A stretch of 17,102 nt of DNA from an uncultured Chromatiaceae bacterium (GTDB lineage Bacteria; Pseudomonadota; Gammaproteobacteria; Enterobacterales; Alteromonadaceae): contig CAMLNG010000020.1 in assembly GCA_946481195.1 (NCBI GenBank), positions 1 to 17,102 on the forward strand, given 5' to 3'. Position 1 is the stretch's first letter; every line of letters starts with the position of its first letter. Positions 7,337-13,989 of this stretch are shown one piece after another. The notes beneath the pieces were generated by a model, which saw only the letters and a list, made by a program, of their open reading frames with translations, had not been told where the DNA came from and ran no database searches. Position numbers and translations under genes: made by a program.

Positions 7337-8296
7337 GTGGCATATCCGCCGAAAAAACCAGCTTCCTCCGCCCGCCCGCCGCGTTCACGTGACAGCGAGT
7401 CGTCGTTATTGCAAAAACCGTGGAAAGGCGCAGCCGGTGGTTCAACAGCGGCAAAAGCCGGTAAGCCGCGCGCGGATAAACCGGCCGACCAGCCGCAGAA
7501 CCAGCCGCGTCAGAGCCCATTACGTCAGAACCAGCCGTTGTCAGCGGCACAACTGAAACAACAAGGCCAGCATGAAAGCCGGGTGTTAGGTGAAAACGCC
7601 TGCCGGGTTTGTTTTAGCCAAAGACCAGACGCTGTGATCAAAATGTATCTGCATGCCGACTATGCGCCGCGTTTTGCCGACGTGATGAAATATCTGGCTG
7701 CAAACAAACGGGCTTATCACATTGTCGACAATGCTGAACTGGAAAAAATTAGTGGCAGCCAGCACCATGGCGGCGTGATCCTGGTGGTGAAAAAACGTGA
7801 GTCCATGTCCATTGCCAGTTATCTGACGTTACACCGCAAAAAAACACAGGATTGTTTGCTGGCGCTCGATGGCGTTGGTAATCCGCATAATCTGGGCGCC
7901 ATCGCGCGCAGTTGTGCTCATTTTGGTGTCAGCGGTATTATTCTGACCGCGCCCGAAGCGCTGCAATCTGGCGCTGCGGCACGTACAGCAGAAGGCGGAC
8001 TGGAATTTGTTGAAGCGTTGCAAACTGATCATCTGCCACTTGCATTAAAGCTGTGCAAAGAAGCGGGTTATACCTTAATCACCACGTCGAGCCATGCCGG
8101 CGTGTCTTTATATCAAAGTACGCTGCCGAAAAAAGTAGTGGTGGTGTTTGGTGAAGAAATGCAGGGTGTCTCGAAAGCTGTCGCCAACAGCGCCGAAATT
8201 GCCCTGCAAATACCCGGTACAGGTAAAGTTGAATCACTGAATGTCAGTGTCGCCGCCAGCCTGATTCTGGGGGAGTGGTATCGGCAACAGCAATAG
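7337..8296 (+). CDS. TrmH/SpoU-family RNA methyltransferase, YfiF type
   Basis: A 319-residue SPOUT methyltransferase expected to 2'-O-methylate a ribose in rRNA or tRNA; the substrate of the YfiF group is unknown to me. Residues 1-80 are a low-complexity, basic, Pro/Gln/Ala-rich tail, probably disordered and RNA-contacting. The substrate-binding subdomain (about 83-152) opens with ENACRVCFSQRPDAVIKMYL. The knotted domain has motif 1 LDGVGNPHNLGAIARSC (N185, R191), motif 2 VVFGEEMQGVS (E273) and motif 3 IPGTGKVESLNVSVAASL (S300, N302), all complete. The start is a GTG with CAGGA (7322-7326) about ten bases before it. It is followed 107 bases later by the GAF-domain gene, which has its own promoter. 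Confidence 0.93.
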   Translation: MAYPPKKPASSARPPRSRDSESSLLQKPWKGAAGGSTAAKAGKPRADKPADQPQNQPRQSPLRQNQPLSAAQLKQQGQHESRVLGENACRVCFSQRPDAVIKMYLHADYAPRFADVMKYLAANKRAYHIVDNAELEKISGSQHHGGVILVVKKRESMSIASYLTLHRKKTQDCLLALDGVGNPHNLGAIARSCAHFGVSGIILTAPEALQSGAAARTAEGGLEFVEALQTDHLPLALKLCKEAGYTLITTSSHAGVSLYQSTLPKKVVVVFGEEMQGVSKAVANSAEIALQIPGTGKVESLNVSVAASLILGEWYRQQQ

Positions 8297-8326
8297 ATTA
8301 GGCGGTCTGACTTTGCGACAAATTGC

Positions 8327-8355
8327 CTGACAAAGAATTTATCTGCAGCTATAAC
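8327..8355 (+). promoter_or_regulatory. Sigma70 promoter for the GAF-domain gene
   Basis: The -35 box CTGACA (8327-8332) and -10 box TATAAC (8350-8355) each match the consensus at five of six positions and are separated by exactly 17 bp. Transcription would start near 8362, about 40 bases before the GAF-gene ATG. This makes the GAF gene independently transcribed from the trmH-like gene upstream. Confidence 0.6.
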
Positions 8356-8363
8356 TGAAACAA

Positions 8364-8384
8364 CTCCGCTGAGCGGCAGCGGAG
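8364..8384 (+). promoter_or_regulatory. 5'-terminal mRNA hairpin ahead of the GAF gene
   Basis: CTCCGCTG (8364-8371) and CAGCGGAG (8377-8384) form a perfect 8-bp GC-rich stem with a 5-nt loop. It begins within about two bases of the predicted transcription start and ends ten bases before the AGGAG ribosome binding site (8394-8398). No T-run follows, so it is not a standard terminator. It may be a stabilising 5' stem-loop or, less likely, a remnant of a terminator for the gene upstream. Confidence 0.5.
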
Positions 8385-8403
8385 CTTGTGTGCAGGAGAC
8401 ATT

Positions 8404-8931
8404 ATGCTCGACCAAACAGCGCTGTTACTGCTGATTAAAGCTTTTAAAGATCAACAGATCACGGCGGAAGCCTTTTACCGCCAGCTGACCGAAACCATCA
8501 CCAAACAACTGCATTGTTCCCGCGCCAGTCTGTGGCTGTATTCCGATGCGCTGCTCAGCGAAATTATTGCGGTGGATTTATACGACAGTAACCAAGATGC
8601 GCATTATCAGGGGATCGCGTTGCATGAAGATGACTTTGCCCCTTATTTTGAAGCGATGCGCAATGACGGCGGCATCAATGCTGCAGATGCGGCAACACAT
8701 CCGGCAACTTCTTGTTTTAATGAAGCTTATTTTGAACCTAACGACATTATGTCGCTGCTCGATGTTGGCATCCGCTACAACGGCCAGTTAGTTGGCGTGT
8801 TTTGTTGCGAGCAGGTCGGCAGCATCATGCAGTGGAATGCCAGTCAAATCGCGTTTCTGGAGCAGGCCGGCAAGCTCATCACTTTTGCGCTGAAACCACT
8901 GCTGCAGGAAAAATTCTCGGCATTGTTCTGA
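8404..8931 (+). CDS. Stand-alone GAF-domain protein
   Basis: A 175-residue cytoplasmic protein that is almost entirely one GAF domain (about residues 18-165). Characteristic parts are CSRASLWLYSD, the middle segment DDFAPYFEAMRNDGGINAAD, and the C-terminal IRYNGQLVGVFCCEQVG followed by WNASQIAFLEQAGKLITFAL. GAF domains bind small ligands or chromophores, and this form is the type usually found at the front of histidine kinases or diguanylate cyclases; here no output domain is attached. Two adjacent cysteines (FCCEQ) in the last strand are notable for a possible redox or metal role, but this is inference. The ATG at 8404 is set by AGGAG six bases upstream. A bidirectional terminator follows 21 bases after the stop codon. 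Confidence 0.85.
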   Translation: MLDQTALLLLIKAFKDQQITAEAFYRQLTETITKQLHCSRASLWLYSDALLSEIIAVDLYDSNQDAHYQGIALHEDDFAPYFEAMRNDGGINAADAATHPATSCFNEAYFEPNDIMSLLDVGIRYNGQLVGVFCCEQVGSIMQWNASQIAFLEQAGKLITFALKPLLQEKFSALF

Positions 8932-8952
8932 AGCGGATACTGTGAACAAACT

Positions 8953-8972
8953 AACGGGGCCGAAGCCCCGTT
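8953..8972. terminator. Bidirectional intrinsic terminator
   Basis: AACGGGGC and GCCCCGTT form a perfect 8-bp stem around CGAA. On the plus strand GTGTTT follows the stem; on the minus strand the loop becomes the very stable C(UUCG)G tetraloop and AGTTTGTT follows. It sits between the convergent GAF gene and repeat-lipoprotein gene and would end both transcripts. Confidence 0.85.
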
Positions 8973-8997
8973 GTGTTTACTGAAGCATTGCCTCATC

Positions 8998-9765
8998 TCA
9001 TTCGCGCATATGGTCGTCAGGTACTGAGATCCGGCCTGAGATTTGTTGATAACTTAAGTCACCTGACCCCGCGTCGTCGACTGTCAGGCCGCCGGCCTGA
9101 GCGACACGGATATCACCCGAACCATCTTCAATAGTGACAGTGCCCTGAACCTGACTAATGTCGACATCACCCGAACCATCGGTCAGGTTTAAGTTACCAC
9201 CAACCTGAGTGACACGCAGATTGCCGGAACCGTCGTCGATTGTCGCATTTCCTGCGATCTGACTGATACTGACATCGCCAGAGCCGTCTTCAACATTGAG
9301 CTGATTGGCACCGGAGATGGTTAAATTACCTGAGCCGTCAGCGACCAGCACGTTCCCTTTTAAGCCTTCGACCCTGGTATCGCCGGAGCCATCTTCCAGC
9401 TTTAAGGCAAAACGCTCAGGCACCCGCACTACTAAATCAACTGATGCATTATTCACATAGCCAAAAGAAACATTTTCTTTGTTGCGGGCTATCAGCACCG
9501 CAGCATCGCCTTTGGCTTCCAGTGTCAGTTCCAGCTGGCTAATGTCGTCGTAACGGATGCGTGCTTCCACTTCAATTTGTTCGCGGCCTTTTTCGCCAAT
9601 GATCTGCAGATCACCGGCTTCAGTTTCGGCGACCAGTTGTTGCAGGTTGTTGGCATTGAGTTGTAGCTGACGGTTTTGGGTATTTGTGGGCTCGTCGGCA
9701 CCGACATGGACCACACAGGCATTTAACAGGGTAAGAGAACAAATGAGGGGAACTATTTTTTTCAT
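8998..9765 (-). CDS. Repeat lipoprotein, DUF4097/DUF2807-like beta-solenoid
   Basis: A 255-residue predicted lipoprotein. The signal MKKIVPLICSLTLLNAC has a lipobox (LNAC, lipidated C17) and Val after the cysteine, which suggests outer-membrane sorting. An N-terminal domain (about 30-124) is followed by seven repeats of about 18 residues (125-245), each opening with DGSGD or DGSGN and continuing with alternating hydrophobic residues, ending with a variant AGSGDLSY. Such spacing fits a right-handed beta-solenoid with the turn at DGSG. DUF4097/DUF2807 'adhesin-like' proteins share this style, and their function is poorly known. ATG with AAGGA upstream. It has its own promoter (9818-9846) and a shared terminator, so it forms a single-gene unit. 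Confidence 0.87.
   Translation of the reverse strand: MKKIVPLICSLTLLNACVVHVGADEPTNTQNRQLQLNANNLQQLVAETEAGDLQIIGEKGREQIEVEARIRYDDISQLELTLEAKGDAAVLIARNKENVSFGYVNNASVDLVVRVPERFALKLEDGSGDTRVEGLKGNVLVADGSGNLTISGANQLNVEDGSGDVSISQIAGNATIDDGSGNLRVTQVGGNLNLTDGSGDVDISQVQGTVTIEDGSGDIRVAQAGGLTVDDAGSGDLSYQQISGRISVPDDHMRE
9031..9393 (-). repeat. Seven ~54-bp coding repeats (DGSGD modules)
   Basis: Within the lipoprotein gene, seven imperfect units of 51-54 bp encode DGSG[DN] followed by a beta-strand pattern. At DNA level the core is conserved as (A)CCNGANCC on the plus strand, while the rest has diverged, so this is an old, selected protein repeat and not a recent slippage product. One unit is 17 residues, the others 18. 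Confidence 0.8.
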
Positions 9766-9817
9766 GATGCGTCCTTATGAGTGAATGTACTGGCAAGTAA
9801 GCAAAGCCAATGCCAAA

Positions 9818-9846
9818 AGAATATTGAACAAAATCAGCTATGTAAA
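9818..9846 (-). promoter_or_regulatory. Sigma70 promoter for the repeat lipoprotein gene
   Basis: On the minus strand, TTTACA (9841-9846) and TATTCT (9818-9823) are separated by exactly 17 bp, matching -35 and -10 consensus at five and four positions. The start point would be near 9811, giving a leader of about 46 bases before the ATG with its AAGGA site. Confidence 0.6.
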
Positions 9847-9985
9847 AGCGCCGCATTGTAGAGCTCTGCATCATTTCACTAATTGTTAGTCAAATGCGTG
9901 ATGCACAGTCGCGGCTGGTACACAGATAGTCGGCATTGGCTTTTAATTGGTTTAAACGCAAATCAACAAAATGTGAGAGGGCGGA

Positions 9986-10618
9986 TCAGAGCGTGGTGGA
10001 TTGTTGCTGGTAACGACGTAACAGGATATCGACCCGTTGCAGATAGGCCTGTGTTTCGGCATAAGGGGGAACACCACCGTGCCGGCTGACGGCACCAGGA
10101 CCGGCATTATAAGCCGCCAGCGCCAGGCGCCGGTTACCGTTAAATTGCTGCAGCAAACCGGCCAGATAAGCAGTGTCGGCCTGAATATTCTGCTGCGGTA
10201 ACCAGACATTACCCACACCCAGCTCTTTGGCGGTATCGGGCATGAGCTGCATCAACCCTTGCGCGCCAGCTTTGGAATGGGCTTTGGGATTAAAACCGGA
10301 TTCGGCATGGATCACCGCCCGGATGAGGCTTGGTTCGAGCTGATATTGCTGTGCAGCGGTCAGAATTTCGCGGTGATAATGCTGTAAAAACAGCGGTGTG
10401 GTATTGAAGTTGATGGCTGAGCGGATACCGCAGGCAAAGCAGTCATAACGTAATACTTTAAACGGACTGTCAGCGGGCGGTTTATCACTGAAGGCGACCA
10501 CGCCATTGTGTTGGGTGTACTGGTAAACCTTAAACTGCCCGCCATAGAGCGGCGGGCAGATCAAAAACAGCAGACCCACCAATAGGCCTGCTGTGGTGAA
10601 TACCGGCTTGGATTGCAT
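9986..10618 (-). CDS. Lytic transglycosylase with DUF4124-like N-terminus
   Basis: A 210-residue exported murein lytic transglycosylase. The N-terminus (1-26) is a signal peptide or anchor. Residues 29-50 (FKVYQYTQHNGVVAFSDKPP) match the DUF4124 pattern often found fused to such enzymes. The SLT domain (about 82-195) contains the catalytic glutamate E106 in AVIHAESGFNPKAHSKAGAQ, then GLMQLMPDTAKELGV and the C-terminal LALAAYNAGPGAV motif, all characteristic of the family 1 Slt/MltC-like group. It cleaves the MurNAc-GlcNAc bond of peptidoglycan with anhydro-ring formation. The gene begins five bases after the DUF1232 gene stop, so the two are an operon. About 220 gene-free bases follow up to the lipoprotein start. 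Confidence 0.93.
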   Translation of the reverse strand: MQSKPVFTTAGLLVGLLFLICPPLYGGQFKVYQYTQHNGVVAFSDKPPADSPFKVLRYDCFACGIRSAINFNTTPLFLQHYHREILTAAQQYQLEPSLIRAVIHAESGFNPKAHSKAGAQGLMQLMPDTAKELGVGNVWLPQQNIQADTAYLAGLLQQFNGNRRLALAAYNAGPGAVSRHGGVPPYAETQAYLQRVDILLRRYQQQSTTL

Positions 10619-10623
10619 CCGTG

Positions 10624-11193
10624 TTAACGACGGAATGAAAACACTGAGCGGAAACCGCCACCGCCCGCGCCACCACGTTTTTCCGCCCGACGGCGACGTA
10701 ACCAGGAATGAAGTTCCTGTTTCTTCGTGTCCAGCCAGTCTGCTTTACTGGTCTGCGCTTCTTCGCCACGACGTTCGATTTCATTACGGCGGAAGGTACA
10801 GAATTCACTGTAGGCTTCAAAGTCATCGGCCAGTGATTGCACTACCAGTTCAATCATAATGGCATCATCAAGGAAACCAAGCACCGGTACATGGTCAGCA
10901 ATTAAATCTTCTGGTTTACTGAAATAGGCCAGGGCTGACAACACATCTAACTTTTCTTCTTCAGTCAGATCCCAATCTTTGTCTTCAACCATTGCCACCA
11001 GGGTTTCCAGCTGTTTTAAGCGGATCGCGACAAATTCCGGTACCTGATTCTGCACTTCGCTTGCCAGTGCTTTGGCGGCGTTCAGGATCTCCTCGCTGCT
11101 ATGATGACTGACAACCCGTTCAGTTTTTTGCATCAATTGACGGAAGTAATCTAAATCCTGCTCTTGCAGGTCAAAGCTGATGGTCAAAGCCAT
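10624..11193 (-). CDS. DUF1232 (YkvA-like) domain protein
   Basis: A 189-residue protein with a DUF1232 core at about residues 83-115: YFSKPEDLIADHVPVLGFLDD, the classic 'DLIPDxxPxxGxxDD' pattern with Ala in place of Pro. The flanking regions are predicted helical and charged, and the last 30 residues are Arg/Gly-rich (RRRRAEKRGGAGGGGFRS), suggesting nucleic-acid or membrane-surface contact. Function of the family is not known. The ATG at 11193 is chosen for its AAGGGA site about seven bases upstream; a longer reading frame to 11259 has no good start signal. First gene of an operon with the lytic transglycosylase, and divergent from the M24 peptidase gene 179 bases away. Confidence 0.85.
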   Translation of the reverse strand: MALTISFDLQEQDLDYFRQLMQKTERVVSHHSSEEILNAAKALASEVQNQVPEFVAIRLKQLETLVAMVEDKDWDLTEEEKLDVLSALAYFSKPEDLIADHVPVLGFLDDAIMIELVVQSLADDFEAYSEFCTFRRNEIERRGEEAQTSKADWLDTKKQELHSWLRRRRAEKRGGAGGGGFRSVFSFRR

Positions 11194-11350
11194 GTTCGTT
11201 CCCTTGTATTTTTTAGTCGGAGTTACAGTATAGAAAGCAGTCTTCGCAGCGACAAGCAAAGTCCTGACAGCTGATTATTGCGCTAAAAATTACATCATTT
11301 CAACAAAATAAATACTGGATGAGTGCTGGCACAGGTTAAGCTGCACGCAA

Positions 11351-11356
11351 TATAAT
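11351..11356 (+). promoter_or_regulatory. Possible -10 box (TATAAT) for the M24 peptidase gene
   Basis: A perfect TATAAT lies 17 bases before the ATG at 11373. The -35 position 17 bp upstream reads GGCACA, three of six matches. The start point would fall near 11363, right at the GAGGT ribosome binding site, giving an unusually short leader. An overlapping TGGCAC (11327-11332) with a GC ten bases later resembles half of a sigma54 element, but the -12 part is poor. Confidence 0.35.
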
Positions 11357-11372
11357 TCTTTAGAGGTTTAAT

Positions 11373-12047
11373 ATGGAAAATCAACAGCTTGAACAACAGC
11401 CAGCACAGCGCGTCGGCGCTGGCTTTTCGCTGACAGCGATGCTGGAGGCGCAACGGGTAGCGCTTGATTGCCTGCAACAGATTGCCGAAAGGCTCAAGCC
11501 CGGCATCTGCGAGGCAGAAGCCATCGCCATTGCAAAAACAGTTTTGCAACAGGCCGGCGCCGAACAGCAGTGGCATCCGCCAATAATCCGCTTCGGTCAC
11601 AACACGGCGAAAATTTATAGTGAACCATCGGCACCGGACAGTCGCTTAGCTGACAATGACATTTTTTTTATTGATTTGGGGCCGGTTTTTGCCGGACATG
11701 AAGCGGACGTTGGTGCGACTTTTTGCATTGGCGACAACCCGGTGCATCACCAGGTGCGACAGGCCGTGCATCAGGTTTTTGACCTTGTTGCCGCGCATTG
11801 GCGCGCAACCGGTTGCTCGGGGGCGGCTTTGTATCAGGTTGCGGCAGATGCTGCCGCCCAACATGGCATGGTGCTGAATCATCAGATCAAAGGCCATCGG
11901 GTAGGAGACTTTCCACACAAACTTTATGCGTCCGGTCAGCTCGGTGGCTGTGAAGGAGAGGTCCGCAGTGGCATCTGGGTACTGGAGATCCAGTTACTGG
12001 ACCCGGTGAGCGGTTATGGCGGGTTTGTTGAACAAGTACTGTTTTAG
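11373..12047 (+). CDS. Single-domain M24-family metallopeptidase-like protein
   Basis: A 224-residue protein with the pita-bread fold of the methionine aminopeptidase/Xaa-Pro peptidase family. All five metal ligands are in place: D101 (FFIDLGPVFAGHEADVGATF), D112, H175 (IKGHRVGDFPH), E205 (VLEIQL) and E220 (GFVEQVLF). The protein ends just after the last ligand. There is no N-terminal creatinase-type domain, so it resembles a stripped-down aminopeptidase P catalytic module, yet it is shorter than MetAP (about 260). The substrate is not known. ATG with GAGGT six bases upstream. It converges on the receiver-repeat protein gene with 14 bases between stops. Confidence 0.87.
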   Translation: MENQQLEQQPAQRVGAGFSLTAMLEAQRVALDCLQQIAERLKPGICEAEAIAIAKTVLQQAGAEQQWHPPIIRFGHNTAKIYSEPSAPDSRLADNDIFFIDLGPVFAGHEADVGATFCIGDNPVHHQVRQAVHQVFDLVAAHWRATGCSGAALYQVAADAAAQHGMVLNHQIKGHRVGDFPHKLYASGQLGGCEGEVRSGIWVLEIQLLDPVSGYGGFVEQVLF

Positions 12048-12061
12048 CGCGTCAACAGCCC

Positions 12062-13624
12062 CTAACCGCTGGCTTTTTGTTCCTGTGGCAAATTCACACC
12101 GCGAAAGCGCTGAATGCCGAGCTGCTGCATCAAAGCATACAGCTGCTGGCGTAACGTTGAATTCTGTGGGTCATAACGACAAGCACGACGCAGCGCTTTG
12201 GCCGCGCAGAGCAATTCTTGTTGTTGCAGATAACGGTTGGCAATCTGCTGATAGGCGAGGGTCTTGTCTGCAGCGCTGGCAAATACCAAATCAAAAGCAT
12301 GCTGATGCAGGCAGCCATTGAACACCCGATGGCAATTATCCAGCATTTGCTGCAACTGATTATCTGCATAAAACAGCAGGTCGGACGCGGTCTGGTGTTG
12401 TTTCAGGCTGCTATAAACCAAAGCGGCATGACATAACACACTGACCGGTTGTTTAGACCATTCGGTCTGACGCAGCTGGTCCTGCAGCAGCTGTAACGCG
12501 TGGTCAGCATCTTCGGCATATTGTCGTAAATGCACCTCCAGTAAGACCAAAGATACACTAAATTCCGCAGCAGCTTTGTCCTGGCGGATTTGTTGTAACA
12601 AGGCTTCGATCTGGCGCTGTAATTCGGGTTGCTGCTCGGTTGTACAGTGCTGCAAACGCCAGATCGCGGCTCTGGTTTGGGCAATAGTGAGCTGCACATA
12701 TAAGTCACCGCGCACTGCTAACCGACGTTTTCGTTCGATAAATTCCTGCGCCCGTTCGACGTCACCTGCCAGAAACAGCACCAAATGCACCAGCCGGACC
12801 AGATTACAGGACATGCCGGCAGCGGGGATTTTATTAGCCACCTGCAAAGCGGCCGGGTAATCCCGCTCCTGCAACGCCAGATAAATCTGCCAAAGCTCGC
12901 GCCTTTGCGCATAGCGGGCCAATTCTTCTGAACCGTCCAGCAAAAATGCCTGGCAGGCCGACAAGTCACCGCGTTCATAACGGACCCGGTACAATGCCCA
13001 TAGCGCCCAGCCCTGTTGTTCGGCGATCGGGGCTTTGAGTAGTGGGATCACCGCATCAAACTTATGTAAATCCAGTAACAGCTGGACTCGGAGGCGTTGC
13101 AGTATGGGTTCAAGGCCGGGCGGCAGTGGCTGACTTTGCGTGTGCAGCAGTAGTTTTAGTGCATCGGCATAACGGCCAAGCCCGGCCAGCGTCAGTAATG
13201 GCCTTAATATAGGACCAAACATGACTTGCTGTTTTAGTTCCTGGTCCAGCGTGACTTTATTAAAAGGCCGTTCCAGATAACTGATTTGATGGTATGGGTA
13301 TTCGATGGCGTATTGTGCCCGCTCATTTTGCTGGGCCATCAGTACCAGTCGGGTACGATTGAGCAAAATACCGTGTTGCACCAACCAGTCGACAATTTCC
13401 CCGCCGGTCATCTGTGTATCCACGGCATAATCGAGAAACACAATATCCGCACTGACCGGTGTGTCCCGCGCCATTAAATCGTCGATTTGCCGGGCGGTTT
13501 CGATTTTACGGATCCCAAGATTCAGCAGCATTTGTTTAAATAAATGCAGCAGATCAGGGTCTGCTTCAATCAGCAACACCTGCAATTCGAACAATTTACT
13601 GAGGTCGAGTTTAAATTGGGTCAT
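12062..13624 (-). CDS. Receiver-domain protein with C-terminal helical repeats
   Basis: A 520-residue cytoplasmic protein. Residues 14-125 form a response-regulator receiver: VLLIEADPDLLHLFKQMLL, phosphoacceptor candidate D65 (IVFLDYAVD) and LERPF at 117-121. The acidic pair is E20/A21 in place of DD, the Thr/Ser position has Ala (LVLMAQQ) and the conserved Lys is Arg (R119), so its phosphorylation may be weak or absent. From about 140 to 505 it is an Ala/Leu/Gln-rich, TPR-like helical array (for example RYADALKLLL, LYRVRYERGDLSACQAFLLD) with no DNA-binding or enzymatic output, so a protein-binding role is likely. ATG start has only a weak GCAGG site. Similar receiver-TPR proteins occur in Vibrio and Shewanella. 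Monocistronic, reading away from ahpC. Confidence 0.85.
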   Translation of the reverse strand: MTQFKLDLSKLFELQVLLIEADPDLLHLFKQMLLNLGIRKIETARQIDDLMARDTPVSADIVFLDYAVDTQMTGGEIVDWLVQHGILLNRTRLVLMAQQNERAQYAIEYPYHQISYLERPFNKVTLDQELKQQVMFGPILRPLLTLAGLGRYADALKLLLHTQSQPLPPGLEPILQRLRVQLLLDLHKFDAVIPLLKAPIAEQQGWALWALYRVRYERGDLSACQAFLLDGSEELARYAQRRELWQIYLALQERDYPAALQVANKIPAAGMSCNLVRLVHLVLFLAGDVERAQEFIERKRRLAVRGDLYVQLTIAQTRAAIWRLQHCTTEQQPELQRQIEALLQQIRQDKAAAEFSVSLVLLEVHLRQYAEDADHALQLLQDQLRQTEWSKQPVSVLCHAALVYSSLKQHQTASDLLFYADNQLQQMLDNCHRVFNGCLHQHAFDLVFASAADKTLAYQQIANRYLQQQELLCAAKALRRACRYDPQNSTLRQQLYALMQQLGIQRFRGVNLPQEQKASG

Positions 13625-13863
13625 GAGCCTGCAAAATTGGTTGTATGCCGGAAATCTGGCGCTTAATCAATGTGTAACATTCAAGCAGCTTAGTCGCCAG
13701 TACCTGATGTTGCAATGTGTCGGCAGAACTTGTCCTCTGGTCGTATTCAGCGATTTTTTCGCAAAAATCTATTGTGTTCTGCCACTTGCAGCCCCATGTC
13801 TGTTGCAGCAGTTGAGTTTGCAGTCGCCTTAGCGCAGTGGTACAAAAAATGAGTTTTTAATCG
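13625..13863. other. Gene-free stretch between receiver-repeat gene and ahpC
   Basis: No supported gene. Small reading frames here are unsupported shadows. It must hold the promoter of the minus-strand receiver-repeat gene, but no convincing -35/-10 pair was found. The only structure seen is a weak AT-rich repeat, GATTTTT/AAAAATC around TCGC at 13752-13769. The ahpC control region follows. Confidence 0.6.
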
Positions 13864-13892
13864 ATAAAATGAATTACATAAATTCATTTTAT
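13864..13892. promoter_or_regulatory. Perfect palindrome in the ahpC control region
   Basis: ATAAAATGAATT (13864-13875) and AATTCATTTTAT (13881-13892) are exact inverted 12-mers around ACATA, about 100 bases before the ahpC ATG. A weak promoter-like pair overlaps it (ATTACA 13873-13878 and TATACG 13897-13902, 18-bp spacing). The half-site matches the ones upstream of ahpF. It does not follow the ATAG-n7-CTAT pattern of OxyR and is not a clear Fur or PerR box. An operator for the peroxide response is likely. Confidence 0.55.
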
Positions 13893-13989
13893 TCGTTATA
13901 CGCAATTGTCACACTGCACTACTATGCTTGCAACGCCAAAGCTTTTATAGACAAAGCATTCACATTAACCACAACATGGAGAACGACAA

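Noticed and set aside
13752..13769. AT-rich inverted repeat GATTTTT/AAAAATC as a terminator
   Set aside because: The 7-bp stem has almost no GC pairs and no gene ends near it on either strand; probably chance or a promoter-bend region.
13461..13832. 123-codon plus-strand frame entering the region before ahpC
   Set aside because: Its first half is antisense to the receiver-repeat gene, it has no ribosome site and its composition (Cys/Ser/Leu-rich) is not protein-like.
13906..13933. TTGTCA and TTGCAA hexamers ahead of ahpC as -35 boxes
   Set aside because: No matching -10 box lies at 16-18 bp from either one.
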